Shown here piece by piece: positions 1 to 8,347 of a stretch of DNA of 64,000 bases. The notes beneath the pieces are model-generated. The model saw only the letters and a program-made list of their open reading frames with translations. It did not search any database and was not told the origin of the DNA. The position numbers were made by a program, and so were the translations under genes. Origin of the DNA: an uncultured Paracoccaceae bacterium. GTDB taxonomy: Bacteria > Pseudomonadota > Alphaproteobacteria > Rhodobacterales > Rhodobacteraceae. The stretch lies in contig CANLND010000019.1 in the NCBI GenBank assembly GCA_947492585.1, positions 1 to 64,000 of the forward strand, given 5' to 3'. Within the stretch, counting starts at the first letter, position 1. Each line of letters opens with the position of its first letter.

Positions 1-410
1 GATGCCAGCTTCTGCGTCGAGGCGTTGAATGAGGTCATCGAAAAGTACGGCAGGCCAGAGATCATGAACAGCGACCACGGATCACAGGTCACCGGGGCGG
101 CCTGGAGCACCCCCCTGACCGACGCCAAGATCAAAATCTCAATGCCTCTCGTGACATTGGCTCTGCCAATGCACTGCCGGTAATAGATGGACGCGGTCGA
201 TACTTGGATAACATCTTCATCGAAAGGCTCTGGCGGTCCCTCAAGCAGGAGACGGTCTATCTGCACGAATTGCAGGACGGCTTCCAAGCCAAACGCGTCA
301 TCGACGACTGGATCGGGCTCTACAACGCCGACCGACCCCACACCGCACTTGAAAAACAAACGCCTGACGACGCATACTTTGGCGCGATACAGATGAAACA
401 AGCGGCATGA
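1..410 (+). pseudogene. IS3-family transposase OrfB remnant, frameshifted and cut by the window edge
   Basis: Frame 1 from the window start reads as the integrase core of an IS3-family OrfB, with an SDHGSQ..AAW segment around the second catalytic Asp and then KISM at 142-144. The expected continuation DGRGRYLDNIFIERLWRSLKQE starts at 186 in another frame and ends at the stop 408-410. The two parts are separated by about 41 extra bases (145-185) that contain a stop, so the gene is broken. The tail RPHTALEKQTPDDAY is typical of the family C-terminus. The 5' half lies outside the window. A functional transposase is not expected. Confidence 0.85.
145..185. repeat. 41-bp hairpin-containing insertion in the IS3 remnant
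   Basis: These bases interrupt the transposase reading frame between the Met and Asp codons of the usual ISMDGRGR motif. They contain a perfect inverted repeat, CATTGGC (155-161), TCT, GCCAATG (165-171). The origin is unknown: it may be a small palindromic element or scar. The boundaries are inferred only from where the protein similarity stops and resumes. Confidence 0.5.
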
Positions 411-446
411 AACCTAACCCGGATGCATCTTAGCTGAGCCGAAAAA

Positions 447-472
447 CTGTCCGAAAAAGCAGGATCACTTCA
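447..472 (+). repeat. Probable right terminal repeat of the first IS3 element
   Basis: The sequence from CTGTCCGAAAAA to CACTTCA lies about 40 bases after the transposase stop. It resembles the stretch at 817-842 after the second transposase remnant (CTGTCCAATAAA to CAGCTCA), the usual place for the right end of IS3-family elements. No left ends were found. Confidence 0.45.
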
Positions 473-557
473 TTTATCTGGACCGACCGACTGCGTCGAT
501 CCAGGGTGCGTATCTCCCCTCTTGCGCATGTAAACATGCGCTGCCGGGCAGCGGATG

Positions 558-803
558 GATGGCAAGGGCCGGCTCCTCGACAACATCTTCATCGAGCGGA
601 TGTGGCGATCACTATAGTATGAATGCGTCTACCTGCATGCATGGGAAACCGGATCAGATGCCAAAGCAGGCGTCAGGAAGTGGATCGAGTTCTACAATCA
701 CAAACGCCCACATTCAGCCCTTGGCGGCAAACCGCCTGCTGTGATCTACTGGCGGCGAAATGAAACAACCAACCCCGATCAGCAGGCGAATAGAGTAGCT
801 TAA
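558..803 (+). pseudogene. Second IS3-family OrfB C-terminal remnant with in-frame stop
   Basis: In the frame of 558 the sequence reads DGKGRLLDNIFIERMWRSL, a TAG stop at 615-617, then YECVYLHAW and WIEFYNHKRPHSALGG with PPAVIYW, ending at TAA 801-803. This is the C-terminal third of an IS3-family OrfB, of a different subtype from the copy at 1-410. The upstream catalytic region is absent: 473-557 gives no transposase match by eye. Both truncated and interrupted, so non-functional. Confidence 0.8.
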
Positions 804-816
804 TTTACGCCACAAC

Positions 817-842
817 CTGTCCAATAAATGGGGAGCAGCTCA
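817..842 (+). repeat. Probable right terminal repeat of the second IS3 element
   Basis: CTGTCCAATAAATGGGGAGC followed by AGCTCA, 13 bases after the transposase-remnant stop. Same arrangement and similar sequence as 447-472. This supports two separate, serially inserted or nested IS3 elements. Confidence 0.4.
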
Positions 843-1041
843 GTTCCAACTGTGGAGACGAGATGAAGATAAGTCTTTCTACTATTTGTGAGACTTGGCC
901 TCAATATATTCCCTTTGCCTCGCGTTTAGCCCAGCGCCCCAAATAGGTGCGACTGAAACTCTACCGTAGTTGCCTTTCACCCGGGCTTCGAAAAGAACAT
1001 GTTACCACTATCGCAAATGCCGAAAATTATGTAACTTATTG

Positions 1042-1070
1042 TTGACGGCCCTCGCCACATCATGTTTATT
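1042..1070 (+). promoter_or_regulatory. Candidate sigma70-type promoter of paaJABCDE
   Basis: TTGACG (1042-1047) and TTTATT (1065-1070) are separated by 17 bases. The operator-like dyad 1071-1084 follows immediately, so a bound repressor would cover the start point. Inferred from spacing and consensus only. Confidence 0.45.
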
Positions 1071-1084
1071 CGACCAAACGGTCG
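1071..1084. promoter_or_regulatory. PaaR-type operator candidate upstream of paaJ
   Basis: CGACCAAACGGTCG has perfect CGACC/GGTCG arms around 4 bases. It lies 24 bp before the paaJ start and directly after a possible -10 box. A matching dyad, CAACCGGCCGGTCA (9179-9192), lies in front of the other paa operons. Sharing between the divergent blocks of one pathway suggests binding by the TetR-family PaaR encoded at 5996-6595. That assignment is inference. Confidence 0.6.
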
Positions 1085-1107
1085 ACTAATATCCGAAGGA
1101 ACATGGA

Positions 1108-2313
1108 ATGCTAGACGCCTTTATCTGCGACGGGATACGTACTCCCATTGGCCGCTACGGCGGTGCCCTCTCGTCCGTGCGCACTGATGATCTGGCGGCT
1201 GCGCCCATCGCGGCACTCATGCAGCGCAACGCGCATGTCAATTGGGCTGAGGTCGACGAAGTCATCTATGGATCCGCCAACCAAGCCGGCGAAGACAACC
1301 GAAACGTCGCGCGCATGGCCGCTCTTTTGGCAGGCTTGCCCGACGATGTCCCTGGCACCACAATAAATCGCCTGTGTGCGTCCGGCATGGATGCGGTGGG
1401 GTTCGCCGCGCGCGGGATCAAAGCCGGGGATTACGATCTGGCAATCGCTGGTGGTGTCGAAAGCATGAGCCGCGCGCCCTTCGTCATGCCAAAATCTGAC
1501 AAAGCCTTTGGGCGCGCCAATGCAGTCTACGACACGACGATTGGCTGGCGTTTTATTAACCCCAAAATGAAGGCACAGCATGGCGTCGACAGCATGCCAC
1601 AAACCGCCGACAATGTCGCCGAAGACTATGGCATAAGCCGTTCGGATCAGGATGCCTTTGCCGCGCGTTCGCAAGCGCGCTGGCAGGCGGCTCATGCCGC
1701 CGGTGTTTTTGGTGACGAAATTTCAGCCGTTGATGTGCCTGAGCGGCGCGGTGAGTTTCTGCGGATCGATACAGATGAACACCCTCGCGCAGGCGTCACC
1801 ATCGAAAGCCTTGGCAAACTCCGCGGTGTAAACGGCCCTGATAAATCCGTCACCGCTGGCAATGCCAGCGGCGTAAACGATGGCGCCGCAGCGCTGTTGA
1901 TCGCCAGTGCCGATGGGGCCGCAAAGCATGGCCTGACCCCGAAGGCTCGAATTATTGGGATGGCCAGCGCGGGTGTCGCACCACGCATCATGGGCATCGG
2001 CCCCGTCCCAGCGACCCGCAAAGTTCTTGCCAAAGCGGGGCTCAGCATTGCCCAAATGGATGTCATTGAACTCAACGAAGCCTTTGCTGCTCAGGGTCTT
2101 GCGACACTTCGTGAGCTGGGTATTGCCGATGATGACCCGCGTGTTAACCCAAACGGCGGAGCCATCGCGATCGGTCACCCGTTGGGCATGTCAGGCGCAC
2201 GCCTCGTCCTAACTGCAACCAATCAGCTCCAGCGCACGGGGGGACGGTACGCATTGTGCACCATGTGCGTCGGTGTAGGGCAAGGCGTCGCAATTCTCTT
2301 GGAAAGGGTTTGA
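1108..2313 (+). CDS. paaJ: 3-oxoadipyl-CoA / 3-oxo-5,6-didehydrosuberyl-CoA thiolase
   Basis: A 401-residue thiolase of normal length. It cleaves 3-oxoadipyl-CoA to acetyl-CoA and succinyl-CoA, and acts after ring opening to release acetyl-CoA from the C8 intermediate. Visible active-site residues are the nucleophile Cys90 in [10 protein letters not shown], His357 in [10 protein letters not shown] and Cys387 in [10 protein letters not shown]. The start ATG is preceded by AAGGA. It is the first gene of a paaJABCDE unit, 4 bases before paaA, under a candidate PaaR dyad. PcaF-type thiolases are very similar; the adjoining epoxidase genes favour PaaJ. Confidence 0.93.
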   Translation: MLDAFICDGIRTPIGRYGGALSSVRTDDLAAAPIAALMQRNAHVNWAEVDEVIYGSANQAGEDNRNVARMAALLAGLPDDVPGTTINRLCASGMDAVGFAARGIKAGDYDLAIAGGVESMSRAPFVMPKSDKAFGRANAVYDTTIGWRFINPKMKAQHGVDSMPQTADNVAEDYGISRSDQDAFAARSQARWQAAHAAGVFGDEISAVDVPERRGEFLRIDTDEHPRAGVTIESLGKLRGVNGPDKSVTAGNASGVNDGAAALLIASADGAAKHGLTPKARIIGMASAGVAPRIMGIGPVPATRKVLAKAGLSIAQMDVIELNEAFAAQGLATLRELGIADDDPRVNPNGGAIAIGHPLGMSGARLVLTATNQLQRTGGRYALCTMCVGVGQGVAILLERV

Positions 2314-2317
2314 AACC

Positions 2318-3295
2318 ATGTACGCACAAATGATCAAATCCGAGTCCACCGATGACGACCCGGAAAAACTCGCCGCCTTTCAAGCCCGCATTGATGCGAA
2401 TGAAAAAATCGAGCCAAAGGACTGGATGCCTCAGGGGTATCGCAAAACGCTGATCCGGCAAATTGGTCAGCACGCACATTCCGAAATCGTCGGCCAGCTG
2501 CCCGAAGGCAACTGGATTACCCGGGCACCAACATTGGAGCGCAAGGCGATCCTGCTCGCCAAGGTACAGGACGAGGCCGGACACGGTCTATATCTCTACT
2601 GCGCTGCGGAAACGCTGGGCGTCACACGGGACGAGCTGACCGAAATGTTGAACGACGGACGTATGAAATACAGTTCGATCTTCAACTATCCCACACTGAC
2701 ATGGGCTGATATGGGCGCGGTCGGCTGGTTGGTCGACGGGGCTGCGATCATGAACCAGGTTCCGCTGCAACGCACTTCTTTTGGCCCCTATTCCCGTGCC
2801 ATGATCCGCGTCTGTAAAGAAGAGAGCTTTCACCAACGACAGGGCTACGACATCATGATGCGGATGGCCGAGGGCACCCCTGCGCAGAAACGTATGGCCC
2901 AAGATGCGCTCAATCGCTTCTGGCAGCCCGCCCTTATGATGTTTGGTCCCTCCGACAAGGACAGCGTGCACTCGGCCCAGTCCATGGCCTGGAAAATCAA
3001 GATGAACACAAATGACGAATTGCGTCAGAAGTTCGTAGACCAGACCGTGCCGCAGGCCGAGTATCTTGGCCTCACGGTCCCGGACGACAACCTCCGCTGG
3101 AACGAAGACACAGGGCATTATGAGTTTTCGGAGCCCGATTGGAGTGAGTTTTTCGACGTCATCCAAGGCAACGGCCCCTGCAACACGGATCGTCTTGAGG
3201 CGCGCAACGCGGCCTGGAACGATGGTGCCTGGGTTCGCGACGGCATGCACGCCCATGCCCAGAAGAAACAACAGACAAAGGTAGCTGCACAATGA
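2318..3295 (+). CDS. paaA: Phenylacetyl-CoA 1,2-epoxidase, catalytic subunit A
   Basis: 325 residues, close to the usual PaaA length. It is the diiron catalytic subunit of the PaaABCE monooxygenase that epoxidises the ring of phenylacetyl-CoA with O2 and reducing power from PaaE. Two carboxylate-His motifs expected for the diiron centre are visible: E86-x-x-H89 in QDEAGHGLY and E169-x-x-H172 in [11 protein letters not shown]. The 3' end overlaps paaB by 4 bases (ATGA), consistent with translational coupling in a tight operon. Identification is firm from sequence and context. Confidence 0.96.
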   Translation: MYAQMIKSESTDDDPEKLAAFQARIDANEKIEPKDWMPQGYRKTLIRQIGQHAHSEIVGQLPEGNWITRAPTLERKAILLAKVQDEAGHGLYLYCAAETLGVTRDELTEMLNDGRMKYSSIFNYPTLTWADMGAVGWLVDGAAIMNQVPLQRTSFGPYSRAMIRVCKEESFHQRQGYDIMMRMAEGTPAQKRMAQDALNRFWQPALMMFGPSDKDSVHSAQSMAWKIKMNTNDELRQKFVDQTVPQAEYLGLTVPDDNLRWNEDTGHYEFSEPDWSEFFDVIQGNGPCNTDRLEARNAAWNDGAWVRDGMHAHAQKKQQTKVAAQ

Positions 3296-3585
3296 GCAAC
3301 CCAAGCAACGAATGGCCCCTCTGGGAAGTGTTCATCCGTGGCCAGCACGGCCTGTCACACCGGCATGTGGGCAGCCTGCATGCGCCAGATGCCGAAATGG
3401 CAATTTTGAACGCCCGTGATGTTTACACACGCCGGAACGAAGGCGTCAGCATCTGGGTGGTGCCTGCCGCTGAAATCACGGCATCTTCGCCGTCCAAAAA
3501 AGGGCCACTGTATGAGCCCTCACACAGCAAAGTGTATCGCCATCCGACGTTCTTTGACATTCCCGATGAAGTGGGAGCGATGTGA
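3292..3585 (+). CDS. paaB: Phenylacetyl-CoA epoxidase subunit B
   Basis: 97 residues, the normal size for PaaB, the small structural subunit of the phenylacetyl-CoA epoxidase complex. Sequence features include [21 protein letters not shown] near the N-terminus and a C-terminal [10 protein letters not shown] segment, both characteristic of the family. It overlaps paaA and paaC by 4 bases at each end. No catalytic metal site is expected. Confidence 0.95.
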   Translation: MSNPSNEWPLWEVFIRGQHGLSHRHVGSLHAPDAEMAILNARDVYTRRNEGVSIWVVPAAEITASSPSKKGPLYEPSHSKVYRHPTFFDIPDEVGAM

Positions 3586-4346
3586 TGTCTGCCGACGCTC
3601 CTTTTTTTGAATGGCTGTGCCGCTTGGGGGATAACACCCTTGTGTTGGGCCATCGCGTCAGCGAATGGTGTGGACGTGGCCCTGCGCTGGAAGAAGACAT
3701 CGCGCTGGCCAACATTTCACTTGATCTCATAGGTCAGACACAGATGTGGTTGACGCTTGCCGGTGAGGTCGAGAACGCAGGACGCAGCGCCGATGATCTG
3801 GCCATGCTGCGGGACGCTTGGGACTTCCGCAATGCGTTGCTTGTAGAGCAGCCAAATGGTGACTTTGGCCGCACCATGATGCGCCAATTCCTGTTTGATC
3901 ACTTTCACCTCCTGCAACTGCAAACCTTGGCTGACAGCGCGGATCAACGTGTAGCGGATATCGCCGCAAAAGCGGTCAAAGAAGTGACATATCACGTAGA
4001 ACGCTCGACCGAGGTTGTGATCGCACTGGGCGACGGCACCGAAGAAAGCCACAGCAGGATGCAGGCTGCGCTGGACTGGGCGTGGCCCTACGTTGGCGAA
4101 TTATTCGCCAGTGATGCGATTGACGTTCAGATCGCCGAGCGCGGCATCGCGCCTCTCCCCGATACACTGCGTGTGGCCTATGATCAGCGTGTCACATCTG
4201 CCTTGACCAAAGCCACGCTCACAGTGCCCGAGGGTCGATTTGCCCATTCTGGCGGAAAAAGCGGCTTTCGTCATTCTGAACACCTGGGCCACATGCTGAC
4301 CCAAATGCAGTGGCTACAGCGCGCCTACCCAGGAGCGCAGTGGTAA
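3582..4346 (+). CDS. paaC: Phenylacetyl-CoA epoxidase structural subunit C
   Basis: 254 residues, normal for PaaC, the ferritin-like structural partner that forms the stable heterodimer core with PaaA. The N-terminal region (LGDNTLVLGHRVSEWCGRGP) and EEDIALANISLDLIGQTQ are typical. ATG codons at 3582 and 3585 are both possible starts; the first overlaps paaB by 4 bases. It is followed by paaD after 1 base. Confidence 0.95.
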   Translation: MMSADAPFFEWLCRLGDNTLVLGHRVSEWCGRGPALEEDIALANISLDLIGQTQMWLTLAGEVENAGRSADDLAMLRDAWDFRNALLVEQPNGDFGRTMMRQFLFDHFHLLQLQTLADSADQRVADIAAKAVKEVTYHVERSTEVVIALGDGTEESHSRMQAALDWAWPYVGELFASDAIDVQIAERGIAPLPDTLRVAYDQRVTSALTKATLTVPEGRFAHSGGKSGFRHSEHLGHMLTQMQWLQRAYPGAQW

Positions 4347-4347
4347 A

Positions 4348-4806
4348 ATGAAACCGTTGCTTGCAGAGATCTGGGGGTGGCTTGAGGCCGTGCCCGACCC
4401 CGAAATCCCCGTGGTATCGGTGGTCGAGCTGGGCATCGTGCGCGATCTATCCTGGCAGGGTGATCTGCTCAAGGTAACAGTCACCCCGACTTATTCAGGC
4501 TGCCCTGCGACTGCCGTGATCTCGATGGACATCGAAAAAGCCTTGCGCGATCACGGTATTTCCGACCTTAGGATCGAGACCCAGATCGCCCCTGCCTGGA
4601 CCACAGATTGGATGACAGCAACGGCCCGTACAAAGCTGGCAGACTACGGCATTGCCCCGCCTACTGCGGCGGGCGGCCCGTCAGAATGTCCGCGATGTGG
4701 TGATCCAAATGTCAGCCGAGTCAGCCAGTTCGGCTCGACCCCCTGCAAAGCCCAGTGGCGCTGTAACAGCTGCTTAGAACCTTTCGACTATTTCAAATGC
4801 ATATGA
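4348..4806 (+). CDS. paaD: Phenylacetate degradation protein PaaD, DUF59/MIP18 family
   Basis: 152 residues. The N-terminal DUF59-like domain (PDPEIPVVSVVELGIVRDL, then TPTYSGCPA) resembles SufT/MIP18 iron-sulfur assembly factors. The C-terminal Cys pairs CPRCGD and CNSCLEPF can bind a metal. The known role is maturation of the Fe-S or diiron centres of the epoxidase system, not catalysis. The gene end overlaps the sequence just upstream of the paaE start, so the ribosome site of paaE lies at its last codons. Confidence 0.92.
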   Translation: MKPLLAEIWGWLEAVPDPEIPVVSVVELGIVRDLSWQGDLLKVTVTPTYSGCPATAVISMDIEKALRDHGISDLRIETQIAPAWTTDWMTATARTKLADYGIAPPTAAGGPSECPRCGDPNVSRVSQFGSTPCKAQWRCNSCLEPFDYFKCI

Positions 4807-4817
4807 GGAGTGCCTCA

Positions 4818-5888
4818 ATGGCCCGCTTCCATACACTCGAAGTCACAGACGTTCGCAAAACCATTCGCGACGCCGTGGTTGTCACGCTCAAATCACCCGA
4901 GGCCGATGAATTCGATTTCATCCCCGGCCAATATCTGACCTTTCGCCGATCCTTTGACGGCACAGAGCTGCGCCGGTCGTACTCTATTTGCGCGGCACCA
5001 CATGAAAATCAGTTGCAGGTTGGGATCAAAAAGGTTGATGGCGGCGCCTTTTCAACCTGGGCCAACGATGAACTAAAACCCGGCATGGTGTTAGAAGCCA
5101 TGCCTCCGATGGGGAACTTCCACACTCCACTGGCAACGGACCCCAACAAAAACTACATCGGATTTGCAGGCGGTTCTGGGATCACGCCCGTACTCTCGAT
5201 TTTGAAATCTAAACTGACAGCGGAGCCACAGTCGACCTTTACCCTCGTCTATGCAAATCGCGGCGTGAACACGATTATGTTCAAAGAGGAACTTGAAGAC
5301 CTCAAGAACAGCTTTATGGACCGATTCAATCTGATCAATGTGCTGGAAAGCGGTGCAGAAGACATCGACCTGTTCCGTGGGCGCATCGACGCTGAAAAAT
5401 GCGATGCACTTTTCAAACATTGGATTGACGTAAATGCAATCGACACCGCATTTATCTGCGGCCCTGAACCTATGATGCTGGCCATTGCGTCTGCGCTCGA
5501 AAACGCTGGCCTCACCAAAGCACAGATAAAATTCGAACTCTTCGTATCTGCGCAACCCGGTAAGTTAAAACAATCAAAGCGAAATTCTGCGGCGGGTTCA
5601 GATCTCGCAGCGACAAAACTTAGCGTTCTGATCGACGGAACGCCACATGAGGTCGAAATGGACCGACAGACCTCCGTCTTGGATGCTGCGTTGGCAAACG
5701 CGCTTGATGCGCCTTACGCCTGCAAGGCCGGTGTCTGTTCGACCTGTAAATGCAAGGTGATTGAGGGTGAAGTTGAGATGATCACCAACCATGCATTGGA
5801 AGATTATGAAGTCGAACGCGGGTTTGTTCTGTCCTGTCAGGCCTACCCGCTGACCGACAAAATCGTGGTTGACTACGATCAACACTAA
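4818..5888 (+). CDS. paaE: Phenylacetyl-CoA epoxidase reductase subunit E
   Basis: 356 residues from ATG 4818 (MARFHTLEV), chosen because GAGGAG (4805-4810) lies just upstream and this is the usual PaaE N-terminus; an in-frame ATG at 4797 lacks such a site. An N-terminal FAD/NAD(P)-binding ferredoxin-reductase domain has the flavin motif RRSYSIC, GGSGITPVLS and CGPEPM. A C-terminal plant-type [2Fe-2S] ferredoxin has ligands in CKAGVCSTCKC and a later Cys in LSCQAYP. It passes electrons from NADPH to the PaaA diiron site. Confidence 0.95.
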   Translation: MARFHTLEVTDVRKTIRDAVVVTLKSPEADEFDFIPGQYLTFRRSFDGTELRRSYSICAAPHENQLQVGIKKVDGGAFSTWANDELKPGMVLEAMPPMGNFHTPLATDPNKNYIGFAGGSGITPVLSILKSKLTAEPQSTFTLVYANRGVNTIMFKEELEDLKNSFMDRFNLINVLESGAEDIDLFRGRIDAEKCDALFKHWIDVNAIDTAFICGPEPMMLAIASALENAGLTKAQIKFELFVSAQPGKLKQSKRNSAAGSDLAATKLSVLIDGTPHEVEMDRQTSVLDAALANALDAPYACKAGVCSTCKCKVIEGEVEMITNHALEDYEVERGFVLSCQAYPLTDKIVVDYDQH

Positions 5889-5891
5889 ACA

Positions 5892-5925
5892 AGGTTGCTC
5901 AATCACCTGCGTGGTTGAGCAACCT
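5892..5925. terminator. Bidirectional terminator-like hairpin between paaE and paaR
   Basis: AGGTTGCTCAA (5892-5902) pairs perfectly with TTGAGCAACCT (5915-5925). The stem can be extended inward by 4 pairs (one G-T) to leave a CTGC loop. It lies right after the paaE stop and between convergent operons. No long T run follows on either strand, so rho-independent activity is uncertain. Confidence 0.6.
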
Positions 5926-5995
5926 AAACCCGCGAGTCACTCCGCACAGCGATGATACAGCGCTCACCGCGAGAAGCGCGCGCGTTTCAGGACAC

Positions 5996-6595
5996 TTATG
6001 CGAGCCCCTGTACGCCATTGATGGTTAGCTTCGCCACGAGCTCTGCGTAGTCCGCCCGCGCCGCTTCATCGGCGTCTTTGTTCCACATATAGAACCAGTT
6101 GATCATACCAAAGACTGACATCGTCGCACCCAGCAACTTGGCGCGATCATCTTGCAGGATCTCTGGTGCAATTGTGAGCAGGATATCACTCAAATGAGTC
6201 ACCATGTCACGCTGATGGCCTTTGAGTATTTTCTGTTGCTCCAAAGGCAATAACGCAATGCCTTCGGTTTGGATCTTATGCTCGGCGTCCATGCCCTTGT
6301 AGGCGATGAGGATGACGGTAAGGATGTTTGTCAGGCGTTCAATTGCATCTGTGCTGACAGGGGTTGTTTCACAGGTCTGATCGCGCAGCGTTCGCAGATA
6401 GCTGTCCAATATATCAAACAGCAAGGCATCCTTGCTGCTGTAGTAATGATAAATGTTGGCTTTGCTGATACCGCAGGCCTTGGCGACCTGTGCCATGGAT
6501 GCGCGCGACAGGCCTTCATCAGCGAAGACCTGCGCGGCGGTTTTAAGAATGTGATCACGTTTCGCGCCGTGATCTTTGGCTATCGTTCGCGCCAC
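5996..6595 (-). CDS. paaR: TetR-family transcriptional repressor of phenylacetate genes
   Basis: 199 residues with an N-terminal TetR helix-turn-helix (HILKTAAQVFADEGLSRAS, then ACGISKANIYHYYSSKDAL) and a ligand-binding C-terminal domain. The start is GTG 6595, directly after the paaK stop (TAA GTG), so it is translationally coupled to paaK. PaaR proteins of this type repress paa genes and release DNA on binding phenylacetyl-CoA. Candidate operators are the dyads at 1071-1084 and 9179-9192. A second regulator of the PaaX family is encoded at 16300-17076. Confidence 0.88.
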   Translation of the reverse strand: MARTIAKDHGAKRDHILKTAAQVFADEGLSRASMAQVAKACGISKANIYHYYSSKDALLFDILDSYLRTLRDQTCETTPVSTDAIERLTNILTVILIAYKGMDAEHKIQTEGIALLPLEQQKILKGHQRDMVTHLSDILLTIAPEILQDDRAKLLGATMSVFGMINWFYMWNKDADEAARADYAELVAKLTINGVQGLA

Positions 6596-7909
6596 TTACT
6601 CATCCTTCTTCCGGTTGTCGACCACGCGCACAGCCTTGCCATGCGAGCGTTCAATAGTCCCAGGTGCACCCACCACAACCTGTGTTGAAACGCCCACCAT
6701 ATCTTTGATCCGTTTGCTCAGCAACGTTCCGACAAGATCCCGATCGGCATTGCCTGCATTTTCAACATCAATTTCAACATAAACGCGCATGGCATCCATG
6801 CGGCCCGCCCTAAACAACTCGATCTGAAAATGCGGTGCCAGCTTATCCTGAGCCAAAACTTGTTCTTCGATCTGCGTAGGGAAAACATTCACCCCTCGCA
6901 GAATGATCATATCATCTGACCGGCCAGTGATTTTTTGCATACGCCGCATCGAACGCGCGCTGCCCGGCAACAAACGCGTCAGATCCCGCGTACGGTATCG
7001 GATCATCGGCATGCCTTCTTTGGTAATGGTCGTTAGAACCAACTCACCCTCCTGACCGTCCTCCAGAACTTCACCGGTTTGTGGATCGATGATTTCCGGA
7101 TAGAAATGGTCTTCCCAGATGTGCAGACCATCCTTGGTTTCGACACACTCGTTGGCCACGCCCGGCCCAATAATTTCGGACAAGCCATAAATATCCACTG
7201 CGTGCATATCAAAAGCCTCTTCGACTTCTGCGCGCATGGCATTGGTCCAGCTTTCCGCACCAAAGACCCCCACCTGCAAAGAGCTTTCCCGCGGATCCAG
7301 CCCAGCCTTGCGAAAGCCATCCAGGATATTCAGCATATACGACGGGGTCACCATGATGCCTTGGGGCTGGAAATCCGTAATCAAGCCAACCTGCTTTTCG
7401 GTCTGTCCGCCCCCCATCGGAACAACAGTCGCGCCGAGGCGTTCAATCCCATAATGCGCCCCAAGCCCCCCCGTGAACAGGCCGTAGCCATAGGCGTTGT
7501 GGATCATGTCCCCCTTGCGCAAACCAGCTGCACGCAGACTGCGCGCCAACACATCTGACCACATGGAGATATCGTTTTTAGTATACCCGACAACGGTGGC
7601 TTTACCCGTTGTGCCAGACGAGGCATGCACCCGTACAATGTCTTCGCGCGGCACTGCAAAAAGCCCAAACGGATAATTGTCCCGAAGGTCGTTTTTGTGC
7701 GTAAAGGGAAACTTTGCCAGGTCGCTCAGCTGCTTCAGATCGTCGGGATGCACGCCCCTCTCGTCAAACCGCTGCCGATACATTGGGACGTTGTCATACG
7801 CATGTTGCAGCGACCATTTCATACGCTTCAACTGCAGCGCACGGATTTCATCAACCGATGCAATTTCGATCGGATCCAAATCAGATTTATTGGGTGACAG
7901 ATCTTTCAT
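6596..7909 (-). CDS. paaK: Phenylacetate-CoA ligase
   Basis: 437 residues from ATG 7909 (MKDLSPNKSD), preceded by GAGGAG; an upstream in-frame ATG would start inside that ribosome site. AMP-forming acyl-CoA ligase: P-loop-like HASSGTTGKATVVG, DIYGLSEIIGPG, RYRTRDLTRL and a GRSDDMIILRGVNVFPTQ C-terminal hinge. It activates phenylacetate to phenylacetyl-CoA, the committing step of the pathway. It lies in the minus operon paaG-paaI-paaK-paaR. Confidence 0.95.
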   Translation of the reverse strand: MKDLSPNKSDLDPIEIASVDEIRALQLKRMKWSLQHAYDNVPMYRQRFDERGVHPDDLKQLSDLAKFPFTHKNDLRDNYPFGLFAVPREDIVRVHASSGTTGKATVVGYTKNDISMWSDVLARSLRAAGLRKGDMIHNAYGYGLFTGGLGAHYGIERLGATVVPMGGGQTEKQVGLITDFQPQGIMVTPSYMLNILDGFRKAGLDPRESSLQVGVFGAESWTNAMRAEVEEAFDMHAVDIYGLSEIIGPGVANECVETKDGLHIWEDHFYPEIIDPQTGEVLEDGQEGELVLTTITKEGMPMIRYRTRDLTRLLPGSARSMRRMQKITGRSDDMIILRGVNVFPTQIEEQVLAQDKLAPHFQIELFRAGRMDAMRVYVEIDVENAGNADRDLVGTLLSKRIKDMVGVSTQVVVGAPGTIERSHGKAVRVVDNRKKDE

Positions 7910-7920
7910 GGAAGATCTCC

Positions 7921-8346
7921 TCATTCTTCAAACAATTGGCCGCTCACCGCACGGGACATGCCCCGGAACGTAGCGATCAATTGGTTGTGTTGGTTGGTGA
8001 CGCGTACATCGTAGATACCACTGCGTCCGTGTAACGAAACTTCTTGCGCCTCAGCTATCAGAAGATCCCCTTCCTGAGCTGGCGCGATGTAACTCATGAC
8101 ATTGTGCTGCGCGACGGTCATCTGATTGCGACTATTGCACGCAAACGCAAACGCGCTGTCAGCGAGCGCATAGCTGATGCCGCCATGACAATTCCCATGC
8201 CCATTGCAATGATGTTTCTGGATGCGCAGCGACAGGACCGACTTCCCTTGCTCGACACTTAAGAGTTCAATGCCCAACCATTGCGATGCATGATCCTCAC
8301 GCCACATGGTTTCGGCAGATTTTTGGGCCCGTTCTAACGGCGACAT
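7921..8346 (-). CDS. paaI: Hydroxyphenylacetyl-CoA thioesterase
   Basis: 141 residues from ATG 8346 (MSPLERAQKS); the upstream extension overlaps paaG and is unlikely. Single HotDog domain with the catalytic region GHGNCHGGISYALADSAFA (HGG followed by the acidic Asp of LAD). PaaI hydrolyses stalled ring-hydroxylated CoA thioesters and frees CoA, acting as a safety valve. The AAAGGAG ribosome site lies in the last codons of paaG, whose TAA is 1 base away, indicating coupling. Confidence 0.93.
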   Translation of the reverse strand: MSPLERAQKSAETMWREDHASQWLGIELLSVEQGKSVLSLRIQKHHCNGHGNCHGGISYALADSAFAFACNSRNQMTVAQHNVMSYIAPAQEGDLLIAEAQEVSLHGRSGIYDVRVTNQHNQLIATFRGMSRAVSGQLFEE

Positions 8347-8347
8347 G

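Noticed and set aside
524-541. GCGCATG-TAAA-CATGCGC palindrome between the IS3 remnants as a terminator
   Set aside because: No T run and no gene ends nearby; it is probably part of decayed IS sequence.
1111-1695. Long minus-strand open frame opposite paaJ (194 codons), and similar frames opposite other genes
   Set aside because: Mirror frames of strong coding genes in GC-rich DNA; no motifs or start signals of their own.
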